A DNA stretch of 64,000 nucleotides from Lepidodermella squamata (Eukaryota; Gastrotricha): NCBI GenBank assembly GCA_047495785.1, contig JBLDXI010000009.1, positions 2,728,001 to 2,792,000 of the forward strand. Direction: 5' to 3'. Under the pieces are notes generated by a model, which ran no database searches, was not told where the DNA came from, and worked only from the letters and a program-made list of their open reading frames with translations. Shown here piece by piece: positions 1 through 10,821 of the stretch (its first letter is position 1; each line of letters begins with the position of its first letter). The position numbers and the translations under genes are program-made.

Positions 1-63
1 GTATCAACGCATGCTGCAAGTAAGCTAACCATAGTCATCATTCAAGCAATAGGAGAAAATTTC

Positions 64-3000
64 TCAACTGTCATAATTGGCTGTACGGCAACTAGCAGCG
101 GGGTTTCGGCCCGGAATTACACAGCGAACCCATCCAACCTTTCGACAAACAGAATCAGCGATGAAAAATGAAAAAGGATACTGCATACGAAGTTCATGCA
201 TTCTTCATAATTCCGGTCAAAATATTTCCCTTGATCGAAGACTGCCATCTGCGAAAAAGGTTCTTAATGATACGAGCCAATGTTTGTAGCCTGCTAACCT
301 CAGTCTCAGTTTGCACGTCGCAAGCGTCGTCAGTGCACCGAAAAGTTCCGTCATTTTTCGCGCAATACCTAGCCAACTATAATGAAGAGAAAAAATCGCC
401 AATATAGAAAGTTGTATCAAGTTGAACCTACTCCAAGAGAGCAATTATCGAGGCTATCGAAGGCCTTCCCACTGCTCAATTCCGACTGTAATTGAGAGAT
501 ATAAATTTACATTCTGAAACGCGCGGTGATAACTTACGGAGCCCGACGGGCACCCTGCTGCTTTAGGAACGCATGTCGGGGTTCTTCGATTGGCATCAGT
601 GCATCGCACCAACTTGACCTGCAATAATCAAACGCATTAGCAAAACTGATAAACTAATGACATCTCAACCCACATTTGGCTTGCAGACCTGTAGAGCCTT
701 TTCGTAGTTATTTCCCAAGTAAGGAGAGCTATCATAAACTGCCACCTGTATAAGATTTCAAACAAGAATTCCACCGAGCAACTATTCACGTGGGTTTACT
801 GTGTAGTAATTGTGACAGCCGTAATTTCCTGAAGTCACTACGTATTCATTTGTAGCATTGTTGCGGCAGCAAATAGCAGCCTGCAATGAAAAACATTCTT
901 AAAAGCGCGATTTCGGTGATATACCCATATTTACCGCCTGTTCGCAGTCATCAACCGTCTGGAAATATTGTAACCGGGTCTCAGGATTGATCGGAGTAAT
1001 CTTCATAGGGGATTGAAACAGATGGTAGTAAGGAATTCGGAGTATAGCTTACTTCGACAGATGGCATCTTCGTGGCGCCGCAGCCCGGTGCAGCCGGTAC
1101 ACAGCCTGAGAACGCCCGAGTGGAAGCGTCAATGCATCGGCTATAAGGTGCTGTGCAATTCATTAGGACACATGATTTGGCTGATTACAAATCAAAACTA
1201 ACTGCAATTAGGAATTAAGCATCGGCTTGTTGAGACAGTGTCGTTGTAACAATAAGGAAACAATTTGCCCTCTGGGTTGCGGCACGCAGCTCCAGACGCT
1301 AGCGGGTCGCCCTTTGGGAAGAGCAGCGGGTCCAGATTAGTCCTCGTCCATGACAAGCATGCCTGGTTACGGGCCGTCCTAGCCATTGAACCTTCGTAAT
1401 CGAAGCCAGAGGACGTAAATGAGCACTCCCTTGTCATAGATGCCACTCTTTGGCTCCCGCAAGTCGCGTAAACAGTCATTTTGAACCCGATTGAAGCTGC
1501 GGCCGGATCTGGGTAAAGCTGCGGGTTGTGGTACAGCATCATCACAGCCCAACTGTTGTCTGTCTGAAACAAACGTCCGGCTCTAATTGTGCTGTTGCAG
1601 ATCCTGAAAAACAACGATGATACAAAATGATTAGCCGAAATATGGGCGAACTTATTCATCGGGTTGGAGAAAGGTTTCGATCTGATCTCCAAGTAACTCC
1701 AGCAGCCAGTGTAGGCTAATAATGACCCGATTTTTGAAGAAATAAGGGAATCAAAATTTGAAATAGCATACGAGCTCCGCCGAGATCGGGCGAGTTCTCC
1801 AGGGCGAAAACCATGCCGGTGCCTTTTGTCGTTACGTTCCAAAAGCAAGCGCCTTTACCGTAAACGCCAGGAGTTATAGAAATTTTAGTTGTCCCGCAGG
1901 GCGGCACATCGACTGTTCCGCCGCAGTTCGGTAACGTTGAATCGGCCAGGCGATCGCAGTACGTGCCAGCGAACCCAGGCGGACAGTTGCACGAGTTGCA
2001 CGTGCTCGGATTCATGTAGCCATTATTCTGGCACTCCACGTCAGTTGTCCCACATTTTAAGGCTAAAATAGATGATCGCGAGAGTCACAAATTCGAAATC
2101 GACTTGAACTATAGTTTGGGGTTGTGCGACTTTTCAGCAGTGACATTTCAGCAAATTAGTGTCAAATCATCAGTGACAAATGAGCAGTGACATTTGAGCA
2201 GGGATTTTTGTTAATTTATACTATATTTTTCCAAAGTTATTATTTTTATCTTAGTGACATTTCTGCAGTGACATTTCAGCGGAGACATTTCATCAGTAGA
2301 AGTCAGTAGAATTTCAGCAAGGGGACTATGCACTACATCAAAACGTTGAGCCCAAAAATGCAAGTTCAATGACCGAGATTAATAGGTAAAAATTGATGAA
2401 TTGTCACTTACTCATTTGTCACTGATGAAACGTCACTGCTCATTTGACCGTCATTTGCTGAAGTGTCAATTCTGAAAAGTCTGACCACGAATTCATGGAT
2501 AATATGAAAAAGGTTGTGCCCCTAATTGCACATAATTGGTTGTGCGACTTTTCAACAATATACAAATAGTCAAATATTCCACATGTATAGTCGGGTAAAC
2601 TTTCCGTTGAAATGGGTATTATTTGAAATGTTGATGTTGGGGCCCGAGTCCGAATTCGGCCCGTACGCGATCCGGCCGGCCCGTACGCAGACGGGTAGCA
2701 TCGAATTGCCGCTCCGCGCTCGGGCCGCTTTAAAACATGCCCGTATGCGACGTTTACTGTAATTTCAACAAATTCGAAGGAATCACGCTTCACTGCACAC
2801 AGGCCGGCCAAGGTGTTGGCCCGAGCACGGTGGAGAACAATAGGAACCAGTGCTATTGTTCAAAGCCGCACACGGGCCACCGGGCTCGGGCCTCTGGAAT
2901 CGGGCCGCCGGGCTTGGGTCACCGGGCTTGGGTTATCCTACAACTCGACAATTTTACCAAGTCCCGGTCCAAGCCCGGCGGCGCGAGTACGGAGCTGAAC

Positions 3001-4650
3001 AGTAGCGCTTGTTCCCATTGCTCTCCACCGTGCTCAGGCCAACACCTTGGCCGGCCTGTGTGCAGTGAAGCGTGATTCCTTCGAATTTGTTGAAATTACA
3101 GTTAACGTCGCATACGGGCACATTTCAGACAGGCCCAAGCGCGGAGTGGTAAAGTGCCGTTACCCGACCGCGTACGGGCTGACCCGAACGCGTTCAGGCC
3201 GAATTCGGACTCGGGCCCCAACATTGACACGTAACATTGACACGCTTACGCACGTCCAATGCAGCCCATTTTCACTTGATCACTGAAAGATTAATTGTTG
3301 TTTATTTTGCCTAGGTCCAAATCAATAAAATCGTATTGCTATCTATTCGATTCGATTTTCTATTGTCAATGAACGGTTACCTAAGCACCAAACATGGGAA
3401 CACAATGGGATTTTAGAGATAGAACTAATTTGTTGGCTCTTCCAGGTGAATTACGATGGTTCTTGTATTATTGCTTAAAAATTTGTCCCAGGAATTAGGG
3501 TATTTTTGAGTTTTTGGAATTAAATTTTTCCCCATGAATCAGATACCGCAAGTAAATTCATGCTTTTGGTAGATGAATTAGGGCGATATTTTTTCTGGTG
3601 TAGATTTATCGACTGGCGAAAACCACACCAGGAATTCCTCATGGTTATAAATGTATTGAAAAAAAGTGCGATGCAAAAAAATATTACGCATACTCCAAGT
3701 ACCTAGTTTTCGTTAACACTTGCCTTTGCAGTTATAATGTAGATTTATCTTCTGAAAATCGACGAAAGAGATGAATTGAGTTTGACCAAGAGTATGTAGA
3801 ATGCGCGGATCTTTCGTCTTTATCGTCGGCTTGTCGCTGTCGGCTTGCCACGCCCACCAGCCAGGATGCGAGCTCGACTCGTAGTCGTACGGGGTGTTGT
3901 AACTGTTGTCGTTATTATCGATGTTGAAAAAAGCTGCCTGATCACTTTTGATAAAGAAAATTAATATTCGAAATATTTCTGTTCAGAAATTATCAACTAA
4001 CGGTCCAACATTTTCCTTTATCACTGAGACGTAGCTGTCTCGATCAGTTCTGACATGCTCGTAATTCTGTATTAGGCGATTAATCATTTTTGAAATATCA
4101 GAAAAATTTAAACTTGCCAATCCCAGCGCTCGACCGATCGTTGCAGCTATCAATGGAATCTAAAAGTAAACTAAATAAATTCAATAGCGGCAGGTATTGT
4201 TTTGTATACCCGTCTAGCGCAAGTTATTCCCATGAGCACGTAATTAGGCGGCGAATTCAGGCCGACTTTCGTAAAGCAGCTAAAATTAACAAAAAGTCAA
4301 AGATACATACAATTCTGGCGACATTTTTAATTACTCTCTGCCGAATGAGAATATCAGAACATTGGGCGTTGTGAGGTCGAAGTCCCGTGACCATGCGACA
4401 GGCAGTTGAGTGAAAGTAATACAAGTAGATTGCGACCAAATAGCCATCGCCGCTTCAATATTTGCGACAAATTCACCTTGACAGTCAATCAAAAATCAGT
4501 CAAAATGCAACGGTGAAGTTCTTGCTAACCCAAATGTGTTGAATTGTCGATAATGTATCTCACATTTGCGTTCGGCCATAAACCGGCAGATTTCGGGATA
4601 GCTTCTACCGATATTAGGCAAAGAAGACCCCACACGAGAAAATAGATCAT
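64..4650 (-). CDS. Secreted astacin-like protein with inactivated protease domain, EGF, CUB, kringle and Cys-module tail
   Basis: Sixteen exons, all phases closing, about 671 aa: 4650-4530, 4476-4335, 4279-4210, 4159-3998, 3937-3724, 2062-1772, 1715-1652, 1603-1203, 1150-1053, 958-935, 880-800, 618-538, 485-432, 376-299, 248-189, 138-64. The ATG at 4650 opens a signal peptide (MIYFLVWGLLCLISVEA); almost no propeptide precedes the astacin fold (LWPNANVRYIID). The zinc helix reads ATIGRALGLAS where active astacins have HExxHxxGxxH, and the Met-turn is also lost (SSSHPGWW for SxMHY), so I infer a non-catalytic secreted protein. Then come an EGF domain (CQNNGYMNPSTC...), a CUB domain (GCWSYLEIRSKPF), a kringle with all six cysteines (ACRNPEG, PYCY), and short Cys modules on phase-0 exons. 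Intron 5 uses a GC donor (AAAG|GCAAGT). An alternative end is readthrough of the donor at 800, giving a stop at 782. The gene might also run past the window edge. The architecture resembles nematode NAS proteins; the kringle is unexpected. Confidence 0.75.
2113..2560. repeat. AGTGACATTTCAGC short-motif repeat with inverted halves
   Basis: Degenerate copies of agtgacatttcagc occur at about 2130-2310. The reverse complement (gctcatttgtcact types) recurs at about 2400-2470, making a loose palindrome. The 14-mer ttgtgcgacttttc is present as a direct repeat at about 2119 and 2540, bracketing the block. It lies inside intron 5 of the astacin-like gene. No coding potential is seen. Confidence 0.6.
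2635..3225. mobile_element. Fold-back (MITE-like) element with ~230-bp inverted arms
   Basis: The left arm (about 2635-2868) and right arm (about 2994-3225) are inverted copies of each other. The shared ends read ggggcccgagtccgaattcg, and an internal block (ggccggccaaggtgttggcc type) matches at 2801-2822 and 3038-3057. The loop of about 125 bp is very GC-rich with tandem cgggcttgggt-like units. The element is far more GC-rich than its surroundings. It has no transposase ORF, so it is non-autonomous. I could not define a clear target-site duplication. Confidence 0.75.
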
Positions 4651-5632
4651 CGTCCTTCGAAGCTCAGAAATGTCACTTAAACTTCGCTGTATAAAAAAGA
4701 ATGAAAGCATTTACCTATAAGGTTAAAATTGCTGGTAAATGGTTTTAGTAAATTTTTGTTATTATTCTTGACAAATTTCATTCATAGAAAACTCGTGCTA
4801 ACTTCAAAAAAAATAAACGCAACAGAAATTTAGGCTGTATGGCGTCGTAGTTTCCACTATTTTATCACGCGATTTCCGTTCAAGGCACACATTTGTTTGA
4901 ATGATTTTTTCCATTTTTCTTCGCCAGGACACCTGTAGGTTAAGTAATAGTCCCTATCGATTTCGTTTTCAGAATGTTTTGTGGGTGCCAAGTTTCCACC
5001 CTGAATTGAGGGTTCCACTAAATTCGAGACTCCAGAACTAGATTTCCCATAAATACGGTTTCTAAAGTTTCCAGCTTTCACTAGAATCTCGAGCCGATAT
5101 CGATTTTACAAATCAGTGATTATTCCGATATCAGCCGTCTTGCAACCCAACATCGATAATTTTCTACGTAGCTTAGGGCACCATTTAGCTAAAATTAAAA
5201 ATCCTAGCATCATGGAGGGCATCAGGATCGATCAAAAACCGGAAACGCCGAAATCGCAAAGAATCTGAAAAAAATTAGGGTTTGAACCTCATTTTCAGTG
5301 GTGCAAATATTTTGACCCGATCTACTGGTGTCCGGCGTTAATATGCTGAGCCTGATTCCAAACTTGGGAAACCGTACTTGATGCCGAAAGTTTCAGGATT
5401 AATCAAGTCAGCTTTAGGTTCTAGGTTCACATCAATCTCCCATGGAATCAGATTCAGTGCTGGAAACTCTCATGTTTCGATCAAAGAATCAACTGTAGTT
5501 AAATTTTTCAAATGAATTATTTCACTTTAAATGAAACAATCGCCTAGCAATTTTATTAATGTAAAAAGCAATCTTGAAGTTTAAAAAAGCACGGGGTTTT
5601 TAGAAAAACGTCAGAAAATTCATGTCCTTTAC
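4651..5632. other. Intergenic region upstream of astacin-like gene
   Basis: No convincing coding exon is seen. It holds one copy of the dispersed repeat family described at 5095-5280. It probably includes the promoter of the astacin-like gene and the 3' end of the P450 transcript, but no clear TATA box or poly(A) signal could be assigned. Confidence 0.5.
5095..5280 (+). repeat. Dispersed repeat family 1, longest copy
   Basis: Contains tatcgattttacaaatcagt followed by a ttccgatat block and, further on, tggagggcatc...gatcaa with aaacgccgaaat. Related partial copies lie at about 18395-18480 (+), 22690-22765 (-), 28095-28170 (-) and 36305-36450 (+). All sit in introns or intergenic DNA, as expected for an old short interspersed or MITE family. 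Confidence 0.6.
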
Positions 5633-7740
5633 TCAAAGCGCCTGCGAAGATGCATTCAGCATTTCTGCATCCACGGCCTGTTTACGGCTGTTATGCGGCT
5701 CGCGTTCGACCAGACGCACCCATACGCCATTTTTCGGCATCATCAACCGCGTGACCTTGACCTTGAGAACGCGATCCGGGCAATCGTCCCCAGCTGGTAA
5801 GACTCGGAACCGGCGAATCAGGTTGATCAAAGTCAGCTTCATCTCGAACAGGGCCAGTCGCATTCCAACGCAATACCTCGGACCATAGCCGAAGCCGAGA
5901 AAGGCCGAGCTTGGGCGAGTAGATGTTGTAGGGTAATCGGGTGAAAATCGATCGGGGTAAAACTCAGCCGGGTCAACAGGCCCCCAGAACTCGGCATTTT
6001 GATGAACGGTCCACATATCAGCGAAAACAAGAGTTTTGCGTTTAGGAACCGGGACACCGCATAAAACTGTGTTTTCAATCGAAAATCGGCTGACGACGAA
6101 AATCGCGATTGGGTACAGCCGGATTGTCTCGTGAACGACCCAATCCAGGTAAGGCATGTGGTTCATCACAGTGTCGTAATCTAGGTCAGCATCAAGGTCT
6201 GGAAATCGAGTAATGGCTTCGTTGTAGACCTTCTCCTGGCAGTCAAGGTTCATCGCCAGGCAATAAGCGGCGTAGGACAAGGTGGCGCTAGTCGTTCCGT
6301 AACCTGCGCCGAAAAATTGAATCGATTGACTGATGATTTCGTTGTCAGTCAGCGGTTTCAAGGGTGGAATCGTGTCGTTATTACTCATATATCGCTGAAC
6401 AGTTTCCGGATTCGATGCGTCAATCAGCATTTGAAGCAAGTCGGGCCTGCGATTTGTCGGACTTTTCCGCCGGTTTTCAATGACATTTTTGCAGACGAGA
6501 GCTAGGGATCGAAATGGAGCCAATACGCCGGAGAAGTACTTCATTTGCAGGACGATGAAGGCCTCGACGATTGGGACGATCTCGGGCAGGCAGCTTGCGA
6601 CTCGAAACATGAGCGGTTCGTTGACCAAAGTTGCGAGGAGGCGTTTGAATTTGGGTAAAATTGGATTGTCCGCCCCTCGATACTTGATCGAATTCAGTTC
6701 GACACCAAAAACCACTTCAGATATTACCTAAAACGGGGAAAAAATTAAAAAAATAACTTAATTTTCAATAAGAAACTAAATTTTGGAATGTACCGTTATT
6801 CGCAAGTTAAAATTCACATTTTCCTCGAAAAATTCTGAAACTTAGGACAAAACTGAGCACGGTAATTTCTGATATTGCAGACAATTTTGGGAATGTTCGC
6901 CTGATTTTTTACAATTCAGGCGTTTGTCTATCATTGGACTCATTAGAGCTCATTAGAGCCTCATTTGCATATTCAACAAACTTATTAATTGCAAGATTCG
7001 CGCTTGAAATACCAGTCGAATTTCGAAGAAAATTACGTCTACTATTTTTAAATATTATTTTAATTTTCGAATATAGGACGTCCGAAACCTTTCTGAACTT
7101 TAGAACCTTTTCTGAAAATCGATTATTTAAATTATTTAAAATTAAATTAGAGAAATTTTATAAAAAAAATTCTTACATCCAGGGTCAAGTACTGAAATGG
7201 CTCGTCGATATTAACCGACTTGTTAGACGCAGCCAACTCAGCCATAAGTTCCATAAATTGTTTCTGGCTCTTCATTATCAGCGGCGCGTAGCTTTTCAGT
7301 TTTCCAGTCGAAAACCCAGGGTTAACAATCGTCCTCAGCCGCTTCCAACGCTCGCCATACACACTGCCGATATTCGAGAACGGCGAATCAGAGTAACGAT
7401 GCGGGTTAGGCTGTACCGGGGCGATTTTGCGGCCAGGAAATGAGTTGAACTGCTTAACACAGAGCCGTTCAATCGCCTCGTCGCTACTCGTCACCAGAAT
7501 TGGCATCGAACCCTCGTAGTAGCCGAAAAACTTGCCGTAGCGCTCGCTCCACGAATGAATCAGCAGATGCCGCTCATCAGTCGCCCAAATTTCGCGTAAA
7601 TTCCCGTAGAACCAATGCGGTTCCGGGCCAGGAATGCCTAGCCGCTTGAAAAATTGATGAGCATAGTAGCGTCGGTACAAGTAGAACGCGGTTACAATCG
7701 TAACCAAAAAGGTTGATAGAAGAGTGAAAAAGACAATCAT
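5633..7740 (-). CDS. Cytochrome P450, CYP3 clan (nematode CYP13-like), copy A
   Basis: Two exons, 7740-7177 and 6727-5633, joined in phase 0; 552 aa, a little longer than a typical microsomal P450. The N-terminus is a membrane anchor (MIVFFTLLSTFLVTIV) followed by the proline hinge IPGPEPHWFYGN. The ExxR helix reads HETIRLYP, the PERF-like loop PDRFSP and the heme loop FGYGPRYCVG, so the Cys heme ligand is present. The I-helix reads AGYGTTS, where the usual acidic residue of AGx(D/E)TT is Gly. By family it should sit in the ER and mono-oxygenate xenobiotics or lipids with P450 reductase; the substrate is unknown. It is the tandem neighbour of copy B, which starts upstream on the same strand, so this is a local duplication. 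It is intact apart from the altered I-helix. Confidence 0.9.
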
Positions 7741-7935
7741 TTTATCATCGAATTTTTATTTTGCGTTATAGAAAAATTTGTGATAGCTGCCAAATTTTTG
7801 CAATAAAATTCTGAAGATTAACAACGAGGCACGCGTCTTGTGATGCTATACAACATCTGACGCACGCGTTACGACATTTACAAATTATAAAGACATAACA
7901 CACAAAAGCTGGGTCATGTGATTTGATTTTTTTTA

Positions 7936-10016
7936 TCACATTCGAGGCACCAGCTTGACCAGCACCGGGCCGACAGGTGTGAGGAGACCTTCGCGGGATG
8001 ACACCCGCAAACCACCTGGTGGGTACCCGCCATCGGGCTCATCGATGCGGTAACGGCGCAACAAGTTAATCAGCGTCATTTTCATTACCAACAAAGCCAT
8101 TCGCGCACCTTAATAAAAATTCAAAAATTTGACCTAATTTGCAAAACCCATGGAAAAAATGATCAAAAGTGCGAATTGTGCGAGCGAGCCTATATTCAAT
8201 CGATGGAGAATTTTCTGAATTATATATCGGTATAAAAACCGACAGGTTATTCGCAAATAGCCCTTTGACATTTGATCATCGCGCGCGGTCCGAAATCTCT
8301 AAAAATGTTGATCACACGTGCACAAAATTCGCACTTTCGCTCACTTTTCTGAAAAAAATCAACTTTTTTATGAATTCAAGTTACCGATGCAAACTCGAGG
8401 GCCGTATCCGAAGCCTAGGAACGCTGAATCAGGGCGATGAGTCGAATTTTCCGGTAGGAATCGCTCCGGGTAGAACAAAGCCGGGTCTACCGGGCCCCAT
8501 AGATGCGGGTCGTTATGAATTGACCAAACATCGGCCTGAACGCAACCCAGCGCCTTCGGAACTTGAACACCACACACCTGCGTGTCGTTTATCACAAATC
8601 GATTGATGAAATTCAGCCCGATGGGGTAGCGGCGTATCGTTTCGCGGCATACAGCGTCTAGATACGGCAGCTTAACAATGGCGTTGTAATCGACCGGGTC
8701 TAGCGAAACGTTCGATTCGGCGATTTCTCGATACAATTTTTCCTGAATCGATTGATTTCTCGCAAGTTCGTAGCTAGCAAAGGCTAGGGTTGTGCTTGTT
8801 GTTTCGTAGCCGGCGAAGAAAAACAGAAACGATTGAGCTTTGATTTCATTTTCACTCAAAGATTTGCTGAGCAAGTTTAGATTTGTCGGCATTGAAATGC
8901 TGCTATTCATTAGCTCTTTCATTGAGGCATTAGGCGAATCGTTGGGTGAGCTGCTTCGAGAGCTCGATTCACTGCCAGATTCGGCCCCATTAGCGGCAAT
9001 CATCAGTTGTAGTAGGTCGATTTGGCGAATATTCGGATTTTCTTTACGATTTTTTATCAATTTTTCAACAAGGTTCAAAAACATGCCGATGGGACCGAAA
9101 ACTCCGAAGAGCAGTTTCATTTGGTGGTCAATAAGGGGCTGGAAATTTAAAAATAAAAAATCAGGAATAGATTAGTTTTTGAAATTTTTAACCTTCAAAA
9201 ATGGGACACATTCAGGTAGGGCAGATAGGAAATCGATTACAGGTTGGCGTTGAGTGGCGTAGTCTAGAAATTGTTTCAGTTTTTCGCCAAGAATATTTCC
9301 CTTGCATTTTGTTCGAATCGCGTTGAATTCGATGCCGAAGCCAACTTGAGAAATAGTTTCCAACGTGAGAAATTGGTAACTTGATCGAATATCAAAAGAA
9401 GGAGATTTTCTGTACAAAAAATTTGCCAATCGGGAAAGCTTTAAGGTTATCAAAAATTACTTGGCCTCTTCGTCCAACGTCTCAATTAGGTCAGTTTGTA
9501 TTTTAGCGACGGTTGGAGCGTAAGATTTCAGCTTTCCAGACGAAAAAGCCGGGTTGACGATAGTTCGAAGACGTTTCCATGTGTCACCCTGGGCAAACAG
9601 CATGTGGCTGAGAGGGTGGTCCGGCTCTTTCGTCGGATTCGGTTGAATAGGATTGATCTAAATAAAATTCTCCTTAATAGCTGGGATTTTCAAAAATTCG
9701 AAAATTCTACCCGATGGCCCTGAAAGTTTGAGAATTGTTTAATACAAATTTGTTCGACAGCTTCAATGCTGCTTGTGACCAGGATAGGGTTCGGACCTTC
9801 GTAGTAGCCGTAAAAGTGGCCGTATTTTTTCGACCAATTAGCAACAACTTCATGGCGATTCTCGGCCCGGAGTTCGCGTAAATTACCGTAAAACCAGTGT
9901 GGCGCCGGGCCGGGAATGCCATGGCGTTTAAAAAACGTGTGACAGTAGAGTTTGCGATACACGTAAAAAATGAATAACAACAAAATTGGTAGAAAAATCA
10001 GTGTGGTTAAAATCAT
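7936..10016 (-). CDS. Cytochrome P450, CYP3 clan (nematode CYP13-like), copy B
   Basis: Five exons, 10016-9711, 9657-9461, 9409-9193, 9138-8385, 8108-7936, all in phase; 548 aa. I chose the ATG at 10016 because it directly opens the membrane anchor MILTTLIFLPILLLF; an in-frame ATG lies further upstream at 10178. Hinge: IPGPAPHWFYGN. I-helix: FAGYETTSTTL, fully canonical, unlike copy A. ExxR: CRETIRRYP. Heme loop: FGYGPRVCIGA, with the last intron splitting it after CI. A Ser-rich insertion (GSESSSRSSSPNDSPN) precedes the I-helix. By family it is an ER mono-oxygenase with unknown substrate. It has more introns than copy A, so one of the pair gained or lost introns after duplication. Confidence 0.92.
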
Positions 10017-10368
10017 TTCTGTTAGCAAATTCTGTATTCGAAATGACTTCAAAGTTATAAAACAAAAAATCTTGTTCAGTAAAATCGTGTTTTTGGGCAG
10101 AAATTTTTTTGTTGATGATCGCTTTTGATAAAGTCGCACGTGCTCGGACGGCGCCATCTGTTTTTCATTCGTGTGCATAAAAAATTATGGTGATGCGATC
10201 TCTATTTTTGAGGTTAATTGCTTCAGGTGTAAATCATAGACGAGATCAGTGTAAGCTCAATTAAAAGCGCACCTGCTGGCAATTCCACGTCGAGACTCGA
10301 AAATAATTGGCATAAAAAAAAGAAAAATTAGATGATTTCTGTTTTTATTATATATTATATATAGCTAT

Positions 10369-10674
10369 TTATTCCGTGCGCTCGAATTTTCGTAAATCGA
10401 TCGGACCTCTCATAAGCACGAATTTTCGACGAACCCGCGGGTCTTTGATGCTCACCGACTTGTAGACCTGTTTCGACTGCGGCAAAAAGGAGTGAGTTAT
10501 AATGAGTCGCTGGGGCGTTATTCGCGGCGCCTTGTTGACAAGCGGCTGCATCATAGCAAAAAGGCGACTCTCCTCGGCGTCCCTAGGAGTATTGTCATAT
10601 CGACAATCGGCCTGACCTGGAAGCAAGGTACACAAAAGTAGACCGGCAAAAATTGCGAAAATTAACGCAGCCAT
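10369..10674 (-). CDS. Small secreted protein, unrecognised (101 aa)
   Basis: Single exon. The N-terminus MAALIFAIFAGLLLCTLLPG is a clear signal peptide. The mature part is short and basic with possible dibasic/tribasic processing at DPRVRRKF. A C-terminal GPIDLRKFERTE resembles the TIDLRNQGE stretch of the next gene upstream, and DPRV recurs in both. The stop codon TAA is embedded in the poly(A) signal AATAAA (minus strand 10373-10368), so the 3' UTR must be extremely short. It could be a peptide precursor or a small cuticle/secreted factor; I do not recognise the family. Confidence 0.6.
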   Translation of the reverse strand: MAALIFAIFAGLLLCTLLPGQADCRYDNTPRDAEESRLFAMMQPLVNKAPRITPQRLIITHSFLPQSKQVYKSVSIKDPRVRRKFVLMRGPIDLRKFERTE

Positions 10675-10821
10675 TATTTGTCGAAATTCTCAGAGTTATC
10701 AAATAAAAACTGGCCGTAATATAATTTTGGAAATGTGTGGGCTTTTATTCCTTTATATCCTATCAATCTTATTTTTCACGGGAAATATATTTCGTTTTTA
10801 ATGAGGATTTATTTATTTATT

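Noticed and set aside
2440-3286. Two nearly identical peptide frames beginning MAGLCAVKRDSF
   Set aside because: They are the two inverted arms of the fold-back element, so the shared peptide reflects DNA repetition and not a gene pair.
6934-7443. 169-codon plus-strand frame opposite P450 copy A
   Set aside because: Antisense shadow of the P450 exon and its intron; no independent support.
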